DNA from: Polaribacter atrinae
GTDB lineage: Bacteria; Bacteroidota; Bacteroidia; Flavobacteriales; Flavobacteriaceae
DNA: 64,000 bases
NCBI RefSeq assembly: GCF_038023995.1
Contig: NZ_CP150660.1
Coordinates: 2,044,501 to 2,108,500 of the forward strand
Direction of reading: 5' to 3'
The position numbers and the translations under genes were made by a program. Below are positions 34,489 to 42,950 of this stretch, one piece after another; the first letter of the stretch is position 1; each line of letters starts with the position of its first letter. Under the pieces are notes generated by a model, which made no database searches, was not told the DNA's origin, and saw only the letters and a list, made by a program, of their open reading frames with translations.

Positions 34489-36078
34489 ATGTTACCTGAT
34501 AAAAAAATAATTTCCACTGATTTTTTAGTGATTGGTTCTGGAATTTCTGGATTAACTTTTGCCTTAAAAACAGCTACTAAGTTTAAAGAAGCAAAAATTA
34601 CAATTGTTACAAAAGACGAACAGAGTGAGTCTAACACAAAGTATGCACAAGGTGGTATTGCAACCGTTTACAACAAAACAGTAGATACTTTTGAGCAACA
34701 TATAAATGATACTTTAGTTGCTGGTGATGGCTTGTGTGATGAAGAAGTAGTAAGAATGGTTGTAGAAAATGCACCAAACAGACTGCAAGAGTTGATAAAT
34801 TGGGGAACCGAATTTGATGAAAATGAAAATGGAAACTATGATTTAGGTCGTGAAGGCGGACATTCTCAAAACAGAATATTACATCATACTGATATTACGG
34901 GAGCAGAGATAGAACGTGCTTTATTGGCACAAGTAAATGCATTACCTAATATAGAATTTCTTACCTATCATTACGCGATAGATTTAATTACAGAACATCA
35001 AACTAAAAAGACAAAAACAAAACGAAATGGCAAAATTTCTTGTTATGGAGCTTATGTTTTAGATGAAAAAAATGCGAGAGTAAAAACTTTTGTTAGCAAA
35101 TTTACACTTTTAGCTTCTGGTGGAAATGGTCAAGTATATGAAACCACCACAAACCCAACGGTTGCAACTGGAGATGGAATAGGAATTGCTTACCGTGCAA
35201 AAGCAGAAATCTCTGAAATGGAATTTATTCAGTTTCATCCAACGGCGTTGTACAACCCTGGGGAATATCCTGCCTTTTTAATTTCTGAAGCTGTACGAGG
35301 ATTTGGTGCAAAACTAAGAGATTACAATGGTGATTTCTTTATGCATAAATATGATGAAAGAGAAGAATTAGCCTCTAGAGACATTGTTGCTAGAGCCATT
35401 GATAATGAGCTAAAAAAGAGTGGAAAACCTCATGTATATTTAGATTGTACGAATCTAGATATGGTGAAATTTAAAGAACATTTTCCTAATATTACAGAAA
35501 AATGTGCTTCATTAAATATTGATGTAACTAAAGATTATATTCCAGTTGTACCTGCTTCTCATTATATCTGTGGCGGTGTAAATGTGAATAAAAAAGCAAA
35601 AACTTCTATCAAGAAATTATATGCTTGTGGCGAGGTTACCAGAACTGGCTTGCATGGTGGAAATAGATTGGCTTCTAATTCTTTATTAGAAGGCTTGGTA
35701 TATGCTCACAATGCATTTTTAAATGTTTCTAAAAAATATAATAAAGCCAAAGCGCCAAAAGATATTCCTGTTTGGAATGATAGCGGTGTTATTAAAAACA
35801 TGGAGAAAATATTAATTGCGCATGATAGAAATGAAGTAAAAACTATTATGACAAATTATGTAGGTATTGTGCGCTCTAACGAGCGTTTGTTACGAGCAGA
35901 AAAGCGTTTAAAAGTACTTTACGAAGACAACAAGCGCCTCTATGACTATTCTGAACTTTCTATAGATTTATGTGAATTAAGAAACTTAATTACAACAGCT
36001 TACCTTATTACACAATTTTCTAAAAAGAGAACCGAAAATTGTGGTGGTTTTTATAGCTTAGATTGTATTTCTAAATAA
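34489..36078 (+). CDS. nadB: L-aspartate oxidase
   Basis: A 529-residue FAD flavoprotein that oxidises L-aspartate to iminoaspartate for NadA. The dinucleotide-binding site is DFLVIGSGISGLTFALKTA, and TKYAQGGIATVYN is the family signature after it. GREGGHSQNRILHHTDITG carries substrate-site residues, and HYICGGVNVNKKAKTSIKKLYACGEVTRTGLHGGNRLASNSLLEGLV closes the FAD site. The C-terminal helical domain is complete. It could use oxygen or fumarate as acceptor. It is co-transcribed with nadA and ends at a hairpin facing trxA. Confidence 0.96.
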   Translation: MLPDKKIISTDFLVIGSGISGLTFALKTATKFKEAKITIVTKDEQSESNTKYAQGGIATVYNKTVDTFEQHINDTLVAGDGLCDEEVVRMVVENAPNRLQELINWGTEFDENENGNYDLGREGGHSQNRILHHTDITGAEIERALLAQVNALPNIEFLTYHYAIDLITEHQTKKTKTKRNGKISCYGAYVLDEKNARVKTFVSKFTLLASGGNGQVYETTTNPTVATGDGIGIAYRAKAEISEMEFIQFHPTALYNPGEYPAFLISEAVRGFGAKLRDYNGDFFMHKYDEREELASRDIVARAIDNELKKSGKPHVYLDCTNLDMVKFKEHFPNITEKCASLNIDVTKDYIPVVPASHYICGGVNVNKKAKTSIKKLYACGEVTRTGLHGGNRLASNSLLEGLVYAHNAFLNVSKKYNKAKAPKDIPVWNDSGVIKNMEKILIAHDRNEVKTIMTNYVGIVRSNERLLRAEKRLKVLYEDNKRLYDYSELSIDLCELRNLITTAYLITQFSKKRTENCGGFYSLDCISK

Positions 36079-36079
36079 A

Positions 36080-36105
36080 AAACACCTAAAATTAATTAGG
36101 TGTTT
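36080..36105. terminator. Terminator between nadB and trxA
   Basis: AAACACCTAA (36080-36089) pairs perfectly with TTAGGTGTTT (36096-36105) over a 6-nt loop, 2 bp after the nadB stop. The A/T-rich flanks allow use from both the nadB and the trxA side. Confidence 0.75.
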
Positions 36106-36129
36106 AATGAGCAATACTATTATGAATAA

Positions 36130-36429
36130 TTAATTACTACCGTTATTTATAATAGTAATTAACTCGTTTTTTGATACCACACCAGATTGTCTCCAAACTT
36201 GTTTACCAGACTTATATAACATTAAGGTTGGTACACCTCTTACTTGGTATTTTGCTGCTAAAGATTGGTTTTTATCAACATCTATTTTAACAATAGAAAC
36301 TGCATCACCTAAAGCGTCTTTTACTTCTTTTAAAATTGGACTCATTGTTTTACAAGGTCCACACCATTCTGCAAAAAAGTCTACTAAAACAGCTTTATCT
36401 TGATTTATTATTTCTGTAAAATTACTCAT
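36130..36429 (-). CDS. trxA: Thioredoxin
   Basis: A 99-residue cytosolic thioredoxin with the active site AEWCGPCKTM (Cys23, Cys26), buried Asp in LVDFFAEW, and the cis-proline in VRGVPTLMLYKSGK. Length and motifs are canonical. It begins 17 bp after the di-haem c-type lipoprotein gene, so I take the two as an operon under the dyad promoter at 37443-37486. That links a general disulfide reductase to the proposed redox regulon. A second thioredoxin-like gene, membrane-anchored, is at 32151. Confidence 0.95.
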   Translation of the reverse strand: MSNFTEIINQDKAVLVDFFAEWCGPCKTMSPILKEVKDALGDAVSIVKIDVDKNQSLAAKYQVRGVPTLMLYKSGKQVWRQSGVVSKNELITIINNGSN

Positions 36430-36446
36430 GCCTAAGAATTTTATAA

Positions 36447-37430
36447 TTATTTATGAAAGGTAATACTCCAAATTCCTCTTACTTGATTTTCTGTATAGCC
36501 AACTGCTAAGTCATCTGGATATAACTTATCTATTTCTGCTAAAGTAGTGTTTTTAATATCCGAAGTTGGTGTACCGTGACATTGCAAACACATACTATTT
36601 GTTTTAATTGGGTAATAAAACTTTACATTTTCTGCAGATTCAACAACAATGGGCTCTGACTCTTTATTTAACTGTACCTCTTTTTTAAAAACAGCAATAT
36701 ATCCTTTCTCTAAAATATTAGCTGTATTATTTACATTTCTAGGTTTGTCTGATACTCTTTTTATAGTTGCTTTATACATTATAGACATACTATCTGTTAA
36801 AGGATCTGCTTTTATATTGCAAAATTTCAATGCCTCTAGTGTTCCTTTTTTTTGAATTGTACCCATTAAGTTTTTACCCAAAACACTTTTAGTAGCTAAT
36901 GCATACTTCAATCCTTTTTCACTGTACGATAGTTTTTTTAAATTAATACCTTGTTGTTGTCTTTGCATTCGTTTTCCATTACCACCTCCATTTCCAAATT
37001 GTTGATTGTAATGTTCTTCGAACCATGTTGGTTTTTCAATTTCAGACACAAACATATAATCTGCAATTTGTTGGATGGTTTCTTTTGGAAAAGCCTGTTT
37101 TGGCATCAGTCCAAAACGCTCTACAGCACCATACATAATAGCATTTTCTCTGGTTGGGTTTTCAATCCAATTTTGCATCGATGCTATAAATGCAGCTTTT
37201 GTAGTATTTTCCATTAAATACCGTTTTTTAATAGCAATCATTGGTGGTGCAATTCGGTTATCTTCTGGAGTTGTAGCATTATGACAAACATAACAATTGG
37301 TTTCCATTAACTTTTTACCAATATGTTCTTGTGTTTCTGAAACTGATTTTTTAGAATAAGTAGGAGACTTTTTAGCATCTTTACATCCAAACATAAAAGA
37401 CACTGCTATAAATAAAGTTAAAAGTTTCAT
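36447..37430 (-). CDS. Di-haem c-type cytochrome lipoprotein with Tll0287-like (DUF3365) domain
   Basis: A 327-residue envelope protein. The lipobox VSFMFGC predicts lipidation at Cys16. A class I cytochrome c domain carries CYVCH (46-50) with a late Met in RFGLMPKQAFP as possible axial ligand and the closing helix QQIADYMF. A Gly/Gln-rich linker at about 145-165 leads to a C-terminal Tll0287-like domain ending with a second haem site CLQCH (281-285) and the typical AVGYTENQVRGIWSI strand. The electron partners are unknown. trxA follows by 17 bp; a Crp/Fnr gene ends just upstream. Haem attachment at both sites is predicted, not shown. Confidence 0.88.
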   Translation of the reverse strand: MKLLTLFIAVSFMFGCKDAKKSPTYSKKSVSETQEHIGKKLMETNCYVCHNATTPEDNRIAPPMIAIKKRYLMENTTKAAFIASMQNWIENPTRENAIMYGAVERFGLMPKQAFPKETIQQIADYMFVSEIEKPTWFEEHYNQQFGNGGGNGKRMQRQQQGINLKKLSYSEKGLKYALATKSVLGKNLMGTIQKKGTLEALKFCNIKADPLTDSMSIMYKATIKRVSDKPRNVNNTANILEKGYIAVFKKEVQLNKESEPIVVESAENVKFYYPIKTNSMCLQCHGTPTSDIKNTTLAEIDKLYPDDLAVGYTENQVRGIWSITFHK

Positions 37431-37442
37431 CTCTTTTTATTA

Positions 37443-37486
37443 CAAAAATAGGATGTCTTTTATTATTATTCAGTAACTAATGTTAC
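37443..37486 (-). promoter_or_regulatory. Promoter of the cytochrome c-trxA operon with Crp/Fnr-type dyad
   Basis: On the minus strand: GTAACATTAGTTAC (37486 down to 37473), 22 bp, then TATTTTTG (37450-37443), 12 bp before the start codon. The dyad is perfect in both 5-bp halves. Its distal edge overlaps the stop codon (37483-37485) of the Crp/Fnr gene upstream. Confidence 0.75.
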
Positions 37487-38115
37487 AGTTCTAAAACTTT
37501 AATACTATTTCTAAAAAGTTGAATTTTACGCTCGTTTTCTAATTTTTTAAGCAACCTAGAAATAACAACTCTAGAGGTATGTAAATCTTCGGATATTTGT
37601 TTGTGAGTAACATGCAAAAGATCATTGTGAGTAACCATCGCCTTGTCTTTTAAATATTTAAAAAGACGTTCATCCATTTTTAAAAAAGCAATAGTATCTA
37701 AAGCTTCTAAAAGCTCATCCATTCTATTATGATAGGTTTGTAAAATATAGGCCTGCCAGGTTTTATACTTCCCTAACCATTCTGCCATTTTTTCTTTTGG
37801 CAACATAATCAATTCAACATCTGTTTCTGCAACTGCTCTAATCTTACTTTTTGTTTGTCCCATACAACAAGAAAGTGTCATGGCACAAGTATCTCCTTTT
37901 TCTAAATAATATAAAACAATCTCATCTCCTTTTTCGTCTTCTCTAAGAATTTTAATAGCCCCAGAAATTAATAAAGGCATCGATTTAATATAATCACCAA
38001 CTTCTATAATTGTAGTATCTTCTTTAAATACTTTAGAAACACCTAATTTTTCAATTTCTGAGATTAAATCTTCCTCGAATAGATACCCAAAATTAATTTC
38101 TAACTTACTTGTCAT
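37483..38115 (-). CDS. Crp/Fnr family transcriptional regulator
   Basis: A 210-residue regulator: a cyclic-nucleotide-type sensor barrel (about 15-115) and a C-terminal winged helix (about 150-207), with recognition helix in KQISEDLHTSRVVISRLLKKLE. It lacks the N-terminal four-cysteine cluster of FNR. In the position of the CRP ligand-binding segment it has GDTCAMTLSCCMGQTKSK, with Cys77, Cys83 and Cys84, a candidate thiol, haem or metal sensing site. Its gene is in line with the cytochrome c-trxA operon, whose dyad overlaps this gene's stop codon. It is the best local candidate to bind the four dyads; I found no matching dyad at its own promoter. The true ligand is unknown. Confidence 0.92.
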   Translation of the reverse strand: MTSKLEINFGYLFEEDLISEIEKLGVSKVFKEDTTIIEVGDYIKSMPLLISGAIKILREDEKGDEIVLYYLEKGDTCAMTLSCCMGQTKSKIRAVAETDVELIMLPKEKMAEWLGKYKTWQAYILQTYHNRMDELLEALDTIAFLKMDERLFKYLKDKAMVTHNDLLHVTHKQISEDLHTSRVVISRLLKKLENERKIQLFRNSIKVLEL

Positions 38116-38190
38116 TACAGCTTATTTTATCATCTATAAAAATAGTGAAACGAATTTTAAAAATAAAGAGTATTGTAATTTATTGTAACT

Positions 38191-38220
38191 ATAAAAGCCC
38201 AAGATAAACTCGGGCCTTTA
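38191..38220 (-). terminator. Terminator after the 45-residue membrane protein gene
   Basis: On the minus strand, AAAGGCCC pairs with GGGCTTTT around a loop of about 11 nt, with a short U-run continuing. It lies between the small gene (stop 38242) and the Crp/Fnr gene (start 38115), so these are separate transcripts. Confidence 0.7.
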
Positions 38221-38241
38221 TACATATTAGGGGAGGGAAAA

Positions 38242-38379
38242 TTACTTTGCTTTTTTATCTGTACTCATTAAGAGGTAAACGGCTACAACTAAACCAACAA
38301 CAACTACGGCAAAAACGCCTATCATAATGGTACCATTTACCCAAGATACTTGTGGTATATTTAAAAAATTCATGCTCAT
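38242..38379 (-). CDS. 45-residue single-helix membrane protein
   Basis: A short frame from ATG 38377-38379 (MSMNFLNIPQVSWVNGTIM) with one strong hydrophobic helix (about 17-40, GVFAVVVVGLVVAVYLLM) and a basic tail STDKKAK. A second ATG at 38373 is also possible. It is bracketed by its own TATTTTTG box upstream and a terminator downstream, which supports a real gene. Topology resembles small respiratory-complex subunits or other single-helix peptides, but I cannot assign a family. The upstream dyad TGA-N6-TCA sits at the same distance from its -7 box as the four GYWAC-type dyads. Confidence 0.7.
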   Translation of the reverse strand: MSMNFLNIPQVSWVNGTIMIGVFAVVVVGLVVAVYLLMSTDKKAK

Positions 38380-38392
38380 ATAATTTTTAATT

Positions 38393-38436
38393 CAAAAATA
38401 AAACAAGAGATCATTATAAAATATGACCAAAATCAG
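38393..38436 (-). promoter_or_regulatory. Promoter of the 45-residue protein gene with TGA-N6-TCA dyad
   Basis: On the minus strand: CTGATTTTGGTCAT (38436 down to 38423), 22 bp, then TATTTTTG (38400-38393). The box and spacing equal those of the four GYWAC-type promoters, but the half-sites differ, so another Crp/Fnr protein could be the reader. Confidence 0.5.
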
Positions 38437-38439
38437 TTT

Positions 38440-39759
38440 TTAAAAATTCACGTTTAAAATATCTCCACTTAATTGTAAGAGCTGTAATTCTATCAATTTT
38501 GCATCAAACTTTGCATTGTTATATGCTGTTTTAGAATTGATAAGATTAATCTGCGCCTGTCTAAACTCTATAGAAGTTATCTGCCCCAATTTATAACGCT
38601 CTGTACTTCTATCAAAATTATTCTGTGTAGTTAAAACGTTCTGCTCTTGCGCTTTTAAAATAAATAATTGGTTTTGATAATTCTCCCAAGTATTTTTTAA
38701 ACTATTGTCTATAGTTACTTTTTGTTGTTCTAATAATATTTGCTGATTTTCTAAAGCAATTTTAGCATTTGCAACATTGGTTTTTGTGCTTCCACCATCA
38801 AACAAATTCCAAGACAAACTTAAACCTGCATTTAATCCGTTAGAGGTAGATGCCGCCAAAAAAGAAGTTGATGGGTTTTCACTTTTGTTCCATCCGTAAG
38901 AAGTATTTAAACCTAAAGATGGTAAATAATTTGCTTTGTTTATTTTGATGTTAAACTCGCTAATAGCAATATTTTTTTCATTTTGTTTTAAGGTAGAGTT
39001 ATTAGCTATTGTTTTTTGTAAAAGGTCTTCAAAATTCAGCTCATTTATAAACTCCACATCTGTTTCAACTACATAATTCACTTCTTTTTCAATACCTAAA
39101 ATAATATTTAAACCACGCTTTACATTGCTTAATTGCTGATTAGCATTTATTAAAGTAATACTATCATTATTTACATCTACCTCAGCATTTAGTAACTCTA
39201 ATTTGGTAGATTGTCCATATTCATATTGATATTTTGCACGTTGCAAACGTTGCTTAGAAATTGCTAAAGCTTCTCTTAAATTTGCGTGATTTTCTGAGAA
39301 TCTTGCAATTTGAAAATACGTTGTAAACAACCGTAAATACGTGTTTTCTATCGTTTCTCTAGCTTGTAATTCAGTTAAATTATAGGTTTCTTTTAATTGT
39401 TGATAATTGTATTTTCTACCCAATCCATCAAAAATGGTGTAATTTAAACCTATTGAGGCATTATACGATTTTGTAACCGCACCGTCTATACTTGTAGAAG
39501 TACCATCTTGACGAGAAATTGTTTGATTGTTATTACTATAATTTGCACCAGAAGAAATAGAAGCTGTTGGTAAAAAACCAGTATTATAAATACTTTTATT
39601 GTTTTTTGCAACTTCTAAATTATTGTTCGCAATTTTAATTCCGAAGTTATTTTCTAACGTAATTTCTAATGCTTCTTTTTTGCTTAAAATCTCTTGCGAG
39701 ATTCCTTGTAAAGTCGATAAAAATCCGACTATTAATATGGTATTTCTAATGATCTTCAT
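38440..39759 (-). CDS. TolC family outer-membrane efflux protein (second system)
   Basis: A 439-residue TolC-type channel with signal peptide MKIIRNTILIVGFLSTLQGISQ. The two helical repeats are visible, the first with QLKETYNLTELQARETIENTY, the second with NEKNIAISEFNIKINKANYLPSLGLNTSYG and a terminal coil QTAYNNAKFDAKLIELQLLQLSGD-like end. I place the start at ATG 39757-39759; the TTG at 39768 would add three residues. The start overlaps the RND permease stop by 14 bp, so translation is coupled. It is the last gene of adaptor-RND-TolC, the reverse relative order to the first system. Confidence 0.92.
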   Translation of the reverse strand: MKIIRNTILIVGFLSTLQGISQEILSKKEALEITLENNFGIKIANNNLEVAKNNKSIYNTGFLPTASISSGANYSNNNQTISRQDGTSTSIDGAVTKSYNASIGLNYTIFDGLGRKYNYQQLKETYNLTELQARETIENTYLRLFTTYFQIARFSENHANLREALAISKQRLQRAKYQYEYGQSTKLELLNAEVDVNNDSITLINANQQLSNVKRGLNIILGIEKEVNYVVETDVEFINELNFEDLLQKTIANNSTLKQNEKNIAISEFNIKINKANYLPSLGLNTSYGWNKSENPSTSFLAASTSNGLNAGLSLSWNLFDGGSTKTNVANAKIALENQQILLEQQKVTIDNSLKNTWENYQNQLFILKAQEQNVLTTQNNFDRSTERYKLGQITSIEFRQAQINLINSKTAYNNAKFDAKLIELQLLQLSGDILNVNF

Positions 39760-42700
39760 TTTCGTCAAATTTAGATTCTATAATAGCTCTTTCTACTTCT
39801 TCTTTAGTTACTTTTTCTCCAGTTTTTAACCACTTAATGCCCACTTTTATAGAATTGGAAACAGACAATAATAATGGCAACATCACCAAGGTTAAAATGG
39901 TTGCAATTGCTATTCCGTAAGAAATAGAAATTGCCATCGGAATTAAAAATTGAGCTTGCCTACTTTTTTCTAACATTAAAGGTGCTAAACCAGCAATTGT
40001 AGTTAAAGAAGTTAAGAAAATTGCTCTAAAACGAGATTGACCCGCCATAATTAAGGCATCATCAAACAACATTCCTTCTTTTAAATAACTGTTGAATTTA
40101 CCTATTAAAACCAATCCGTCATTTACCATAATACCTACCAAGGCAATAATACCTAACCAAGATAAAATGTTGATAGAAAAATCGTGAATAAAATGCCCCC
40201 AAACAACACCAATCATACTAAAAGGAATCATTAGAAGTAATAAAATTGGCTGACTGTAAGATCTAAATGTAAACGCAATTACAATATAAATTAAGCCTAA
40301 AATTATATATTTTAACCAAACTAAAGAATCTGTTGTCTTTTTAGCCTCTCTATTTTGACCTTCGTAAAGTGGTGTTACAGAATGATATTTAGAAAGAATT
40401 AGTGGCATTACACTCGTTTTAATCTCATCTAAAATTTCTGTAGCACTTTCTTTTGCATCTTTTAAATCTGCAGAAACTTGTATTTCTCTTTGACCGTTTA
40501 AGTGGTTAATAGCAATATCTCCTCTTCTAATTTCATAAGTTCCAATTTCAGAAAACGGAATTCTTGTTCCATTTGGGGCAACAATACGCATATCATCTAA
40601 ATTTTTAATAGAAGATCTGTCTTCTTTATTGTAACGTACCCAAACTTTAATTTCATCTTGCCCTCGTTGAAAACGTTGTGCCTGAAATCCGAAGAAACCA
40701 TTACGTATTTGCGCCATTACAGACTGTAAATTTAAGCCTAATACATATGCATTATCTTTTAAAGAAATACTTACTTCTTTAATTCCCGCAGGATCATTGT
40801 CTGAAATATCCTTTAAAAGTGGATTGTTTTCTAACACTAATTTTAATTCTTCTTTTGCTGCTTTTAGTTCTTCAATATTATTTCCTAACAAAGAAACTGC
40901 AACAGGACTTCCTCCAAAATTTCCTCCAGAACCAAAAACCAGACTTTCTACACCATAAACTTTTCCTACTTTTTCTCTAATAGAATTTGTTATTTCTGGT
41001 GATGAAAATTCTCTACTTTCTCCTGCTAATAAATTAATACTTAAAGTTGCATTTGCACTTCCTGGACCAACCCTTTTTATAACATTCTGAACAACTTGCT
41101 CGTCTCCAGATTGCTTTGCAGTGTATTCTTTATTTATCAACCAAACCTTTTCTTCTATAGATGAAATAATAGAATCTGTAATTGTTTCGTTAGTACCTTG
41201 CGGCATATTTAAAGTTACCTGAATTTTATCACTTGCTACAGAAGGGAAAAAAGAAGTTCTAACAATACCACCACCAATAGATGTTAAACTAAAAATTAAT
41301 AAGGCAATTGGCATGGCAAAAGCAAATACTTTATTTTTTAAAGAAAACTTTAAAAAAGGAACATAAAATCGTTCATTTACTTTAGTCAAAGCTCCATCTG
41401 CAAACCTATTTATCTTATTAAAAAAAGCATCAACTCCATTCATTTTAGCTTCTGCTCCTTCTTCTAAACGTTTTCTATCTAAAGCTTTAGAATGTGCAAT
41501 ATGTGCAGGTAAAATAATCAACGCTTCTATTAAGGAAACGGTTAATGTTAAAAGTACAATTGTAGACACTTCACTAAAGAAATTACCGATTCTTCCATCA
41601 ACAAAAAACAAGGTAGAAAAGGCAATAATAGTTGTTAGAATTGCAGAAACAATTGGCGGAATTACTTCCATTGTACCGTCAATTGCTGCCTGAATTTTAG
41701 TTTTTCCTAAATCGTAATAATGGTGATAAATATTTTCTCCAATTACAATTCCATCATCCACCAAAATACCGATTACGATAATCATCCCAAAAAGAGATAA
41801 AATATTAATGGTAACATCAAACTGAGCTGCTAAAATAAACATTCCTAAAAATGCAACAGGTAAACCAAAAGCAACCCAAATTGCCAAACGTAAGTTTAAA
41901 AAGAGTGCTAGAAAAAACAAAACTAGTAAAATACCAACAACTCCATTTTCTATTAGAAGCATTGTTCTTCCTTGTAATGTTACACTTCTATCATCTGTAA
42001 TATCTAACTGAATGTTTTGATTTTGCTGATTAAATTTATCAATATAAACCTTAATTTTATCTGCTGATGAAAGCAAATCTTCATTATTGGTATTACTAAT
42101 AGAAATATCAATTGCCAAATTACCATTGTAATACAATCTATCTGGAGTTTCCGACCACGTATCTTTAACCTCTGCAATGTCTTTTAAACGAATAATATGT
42201 CCGTTTGTTTCTGTTCTTACAATTAGGTTTTGTAATTCTACACCATAATAAGAACGATTGCTTGCTCTAATTAAATAATCTTCTTGTGCCGTTTTAATAT
42301 TACCACCCGTAATTAAAAGGTTAGAGTTTTGTATAGCAGTTGCTACTTCTGCGAAGGATAAATTAAAAGCACGTAAATCGTTTTCTTTAACCGCTATTTC
42401 TATTTCTTCGTCTGGAAAACCAGAAATAGTAACTTGAGAAATTCCTTCGATACCTCTAATATCATTTTCTATATTTCTAGCATATTGTTTTAAAGATTTT
42501 AGCGGAATATTATCTCCACTCACAGTAAAACTAATGGTTGGTCTTATACTTTCTACTTTTGCTATTACAGCAGGCTCCATACCAGAAGGAAAAGACGGAA
42601 CTCTATCTACCGCATTTTTTACATCTGTTAAAACAACGTCTATATCTTTCCCTTTTTCTACCTCTATATTTACAGTTGCAGAGTTTTCTCTAGAAACAGA

Positions 42701-42946
42701 TGTTACACGTTCTACACCAACAATTCCTTTTAAATTGTCTTCAATTTTTAAGACCACACCTTCTTCCATTTCTTGAGGTGAAGCCCCTGGATATACTAAA
42801 GAAATGTTTATTAATTCTGAATCTGTTAATGGAAAGAAAGACGATTTCATACTAAAAGCGCCTACTAAACCAAAAGCTACAAATGCTATGATAAATACAT
42901 TTACAGCAACAGGATATTTTATAAAATAAGTAATTAATTTTCTCAT
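39746..42946 (-). CDS. Efflux RND transporter permease subunit (second system)
   Basis: A 1,066-residue RND pump. Seen: an N-terminal helix, VYPGASPQEMEEGVVLKIED, and a proton-relay pair Asp397-Asp398 in VIGILVDDGIVIGENIYHH. The second half has GVVWGHFIHDFSINILSWLGIIALVGIMVNDGLVLIG and ends in a hydrophobic bundle plus a charged tail (TKEEVERAIIESKFDENEDH). The sequence differs clearly from the first RND protein in the window (for example its FHDFSINILSW helix), so the pumps are distant paralogues. The substrate is unknown. Adaptor stop and permease start are 4 bp apart; TolC overlaps at the other end, giving a tight three-gene operon. Confidence 0.95.
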   Translation of the reverse strand: MRKLITYFIKYPVAVNVFIIAFVAFGLVGAFSMKSSFFPLTDSELINISLVYPGASPQEMEEGVVLKIEDNLKGIVGVERVTSVSRENSATVNIEVEKGKDIDVVLTDVKNAVDRVPSFPSGMEPAVIAKVESIRPTISFTVSGDNIPLKSLKQYARNIENDIRGIEGISQVTISGFPDEEIEIAVKENDLRAFNLSFAEVATAIQNSNLLITGGNIKTAQEDYLIRASNRSYYGVELQNLIVRTETNGHIIRLKDIAEVKDTWSETPDRLYYNGNLAIDISISNTNNEDLLSSADKIKVYIDKFNQQNQNIQLDITDDRSVTLQGRTMLLIENGVVGILLVLFFLALFLNLRLAIWVAFGLPVAFLGMFILAAQFDVTINILSLFGMIIVIGILVDDGIVIGENIYHHYYDLGKTKIQAAIDGTMEVIPPIVSAILTTIIAFSTLFFVDGRIGNFFSEVSTIVLLTLTVSLIEALIILPAHIAHSKALDRKRLEEGAEAKMNGVDAFFNKINRFADGALTKVNERFYVPFLKFSLKNKVFAFAMPIALLIFSLTSIGGGIVRTSFFPSVASDKIQVTLNMPQGTNETITDSIISSIEEKVWLINKEYTAKQSGDEQVVQNVIKRVGPGSANATLSINLLAGESREFSSPEITNSIREKVGKVYGVESLVFGSGGNFGGSPVAVSLLGNNIEELKAAKEELKLVLENNPLLKDISDNDPAGIKEVSISLKDNAYVLGLNLQSVMAQIRNGFFGFQAQRFQRGQDEIKVWVRYNKEDRSSIKNLDDMRIVAPNGTRIPFSEIGTYEIRRGDIAINHLNGQREIQVSADLKDAKESATEILDEIKTSVMPLILSKYHSVTPLYEGQNREAKKTTDSLVWLKYIILGLIYIVIAFTFRSYSQPILLLLMIPFSMIGVVWGHFIHDFSINILSWLGIIALVGIMVNDGLVLIGKFNSYLKEGMLFDDALIMAGQSRFRAIFLTSLTTIAGLAPLMLEKSRQAQFLIPMAISISYGIAIATILTLVMLPLLLSVSNSIKVGIKWLKTGEKVTKEEVERAIIESKFDENEDH

Positions 42947-42950
42947 CTAA

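Noticed and set aside
38130..38190. A possible autoregulatory dyad upstream of the Crp/Fnr gene (GTTAC/GTAAT-like pieces at about 38173-38189).
   Set aside because: The pieces are direct, not inverted, and do not sit at the 22-bp spacing from a TAnnTTTG box.
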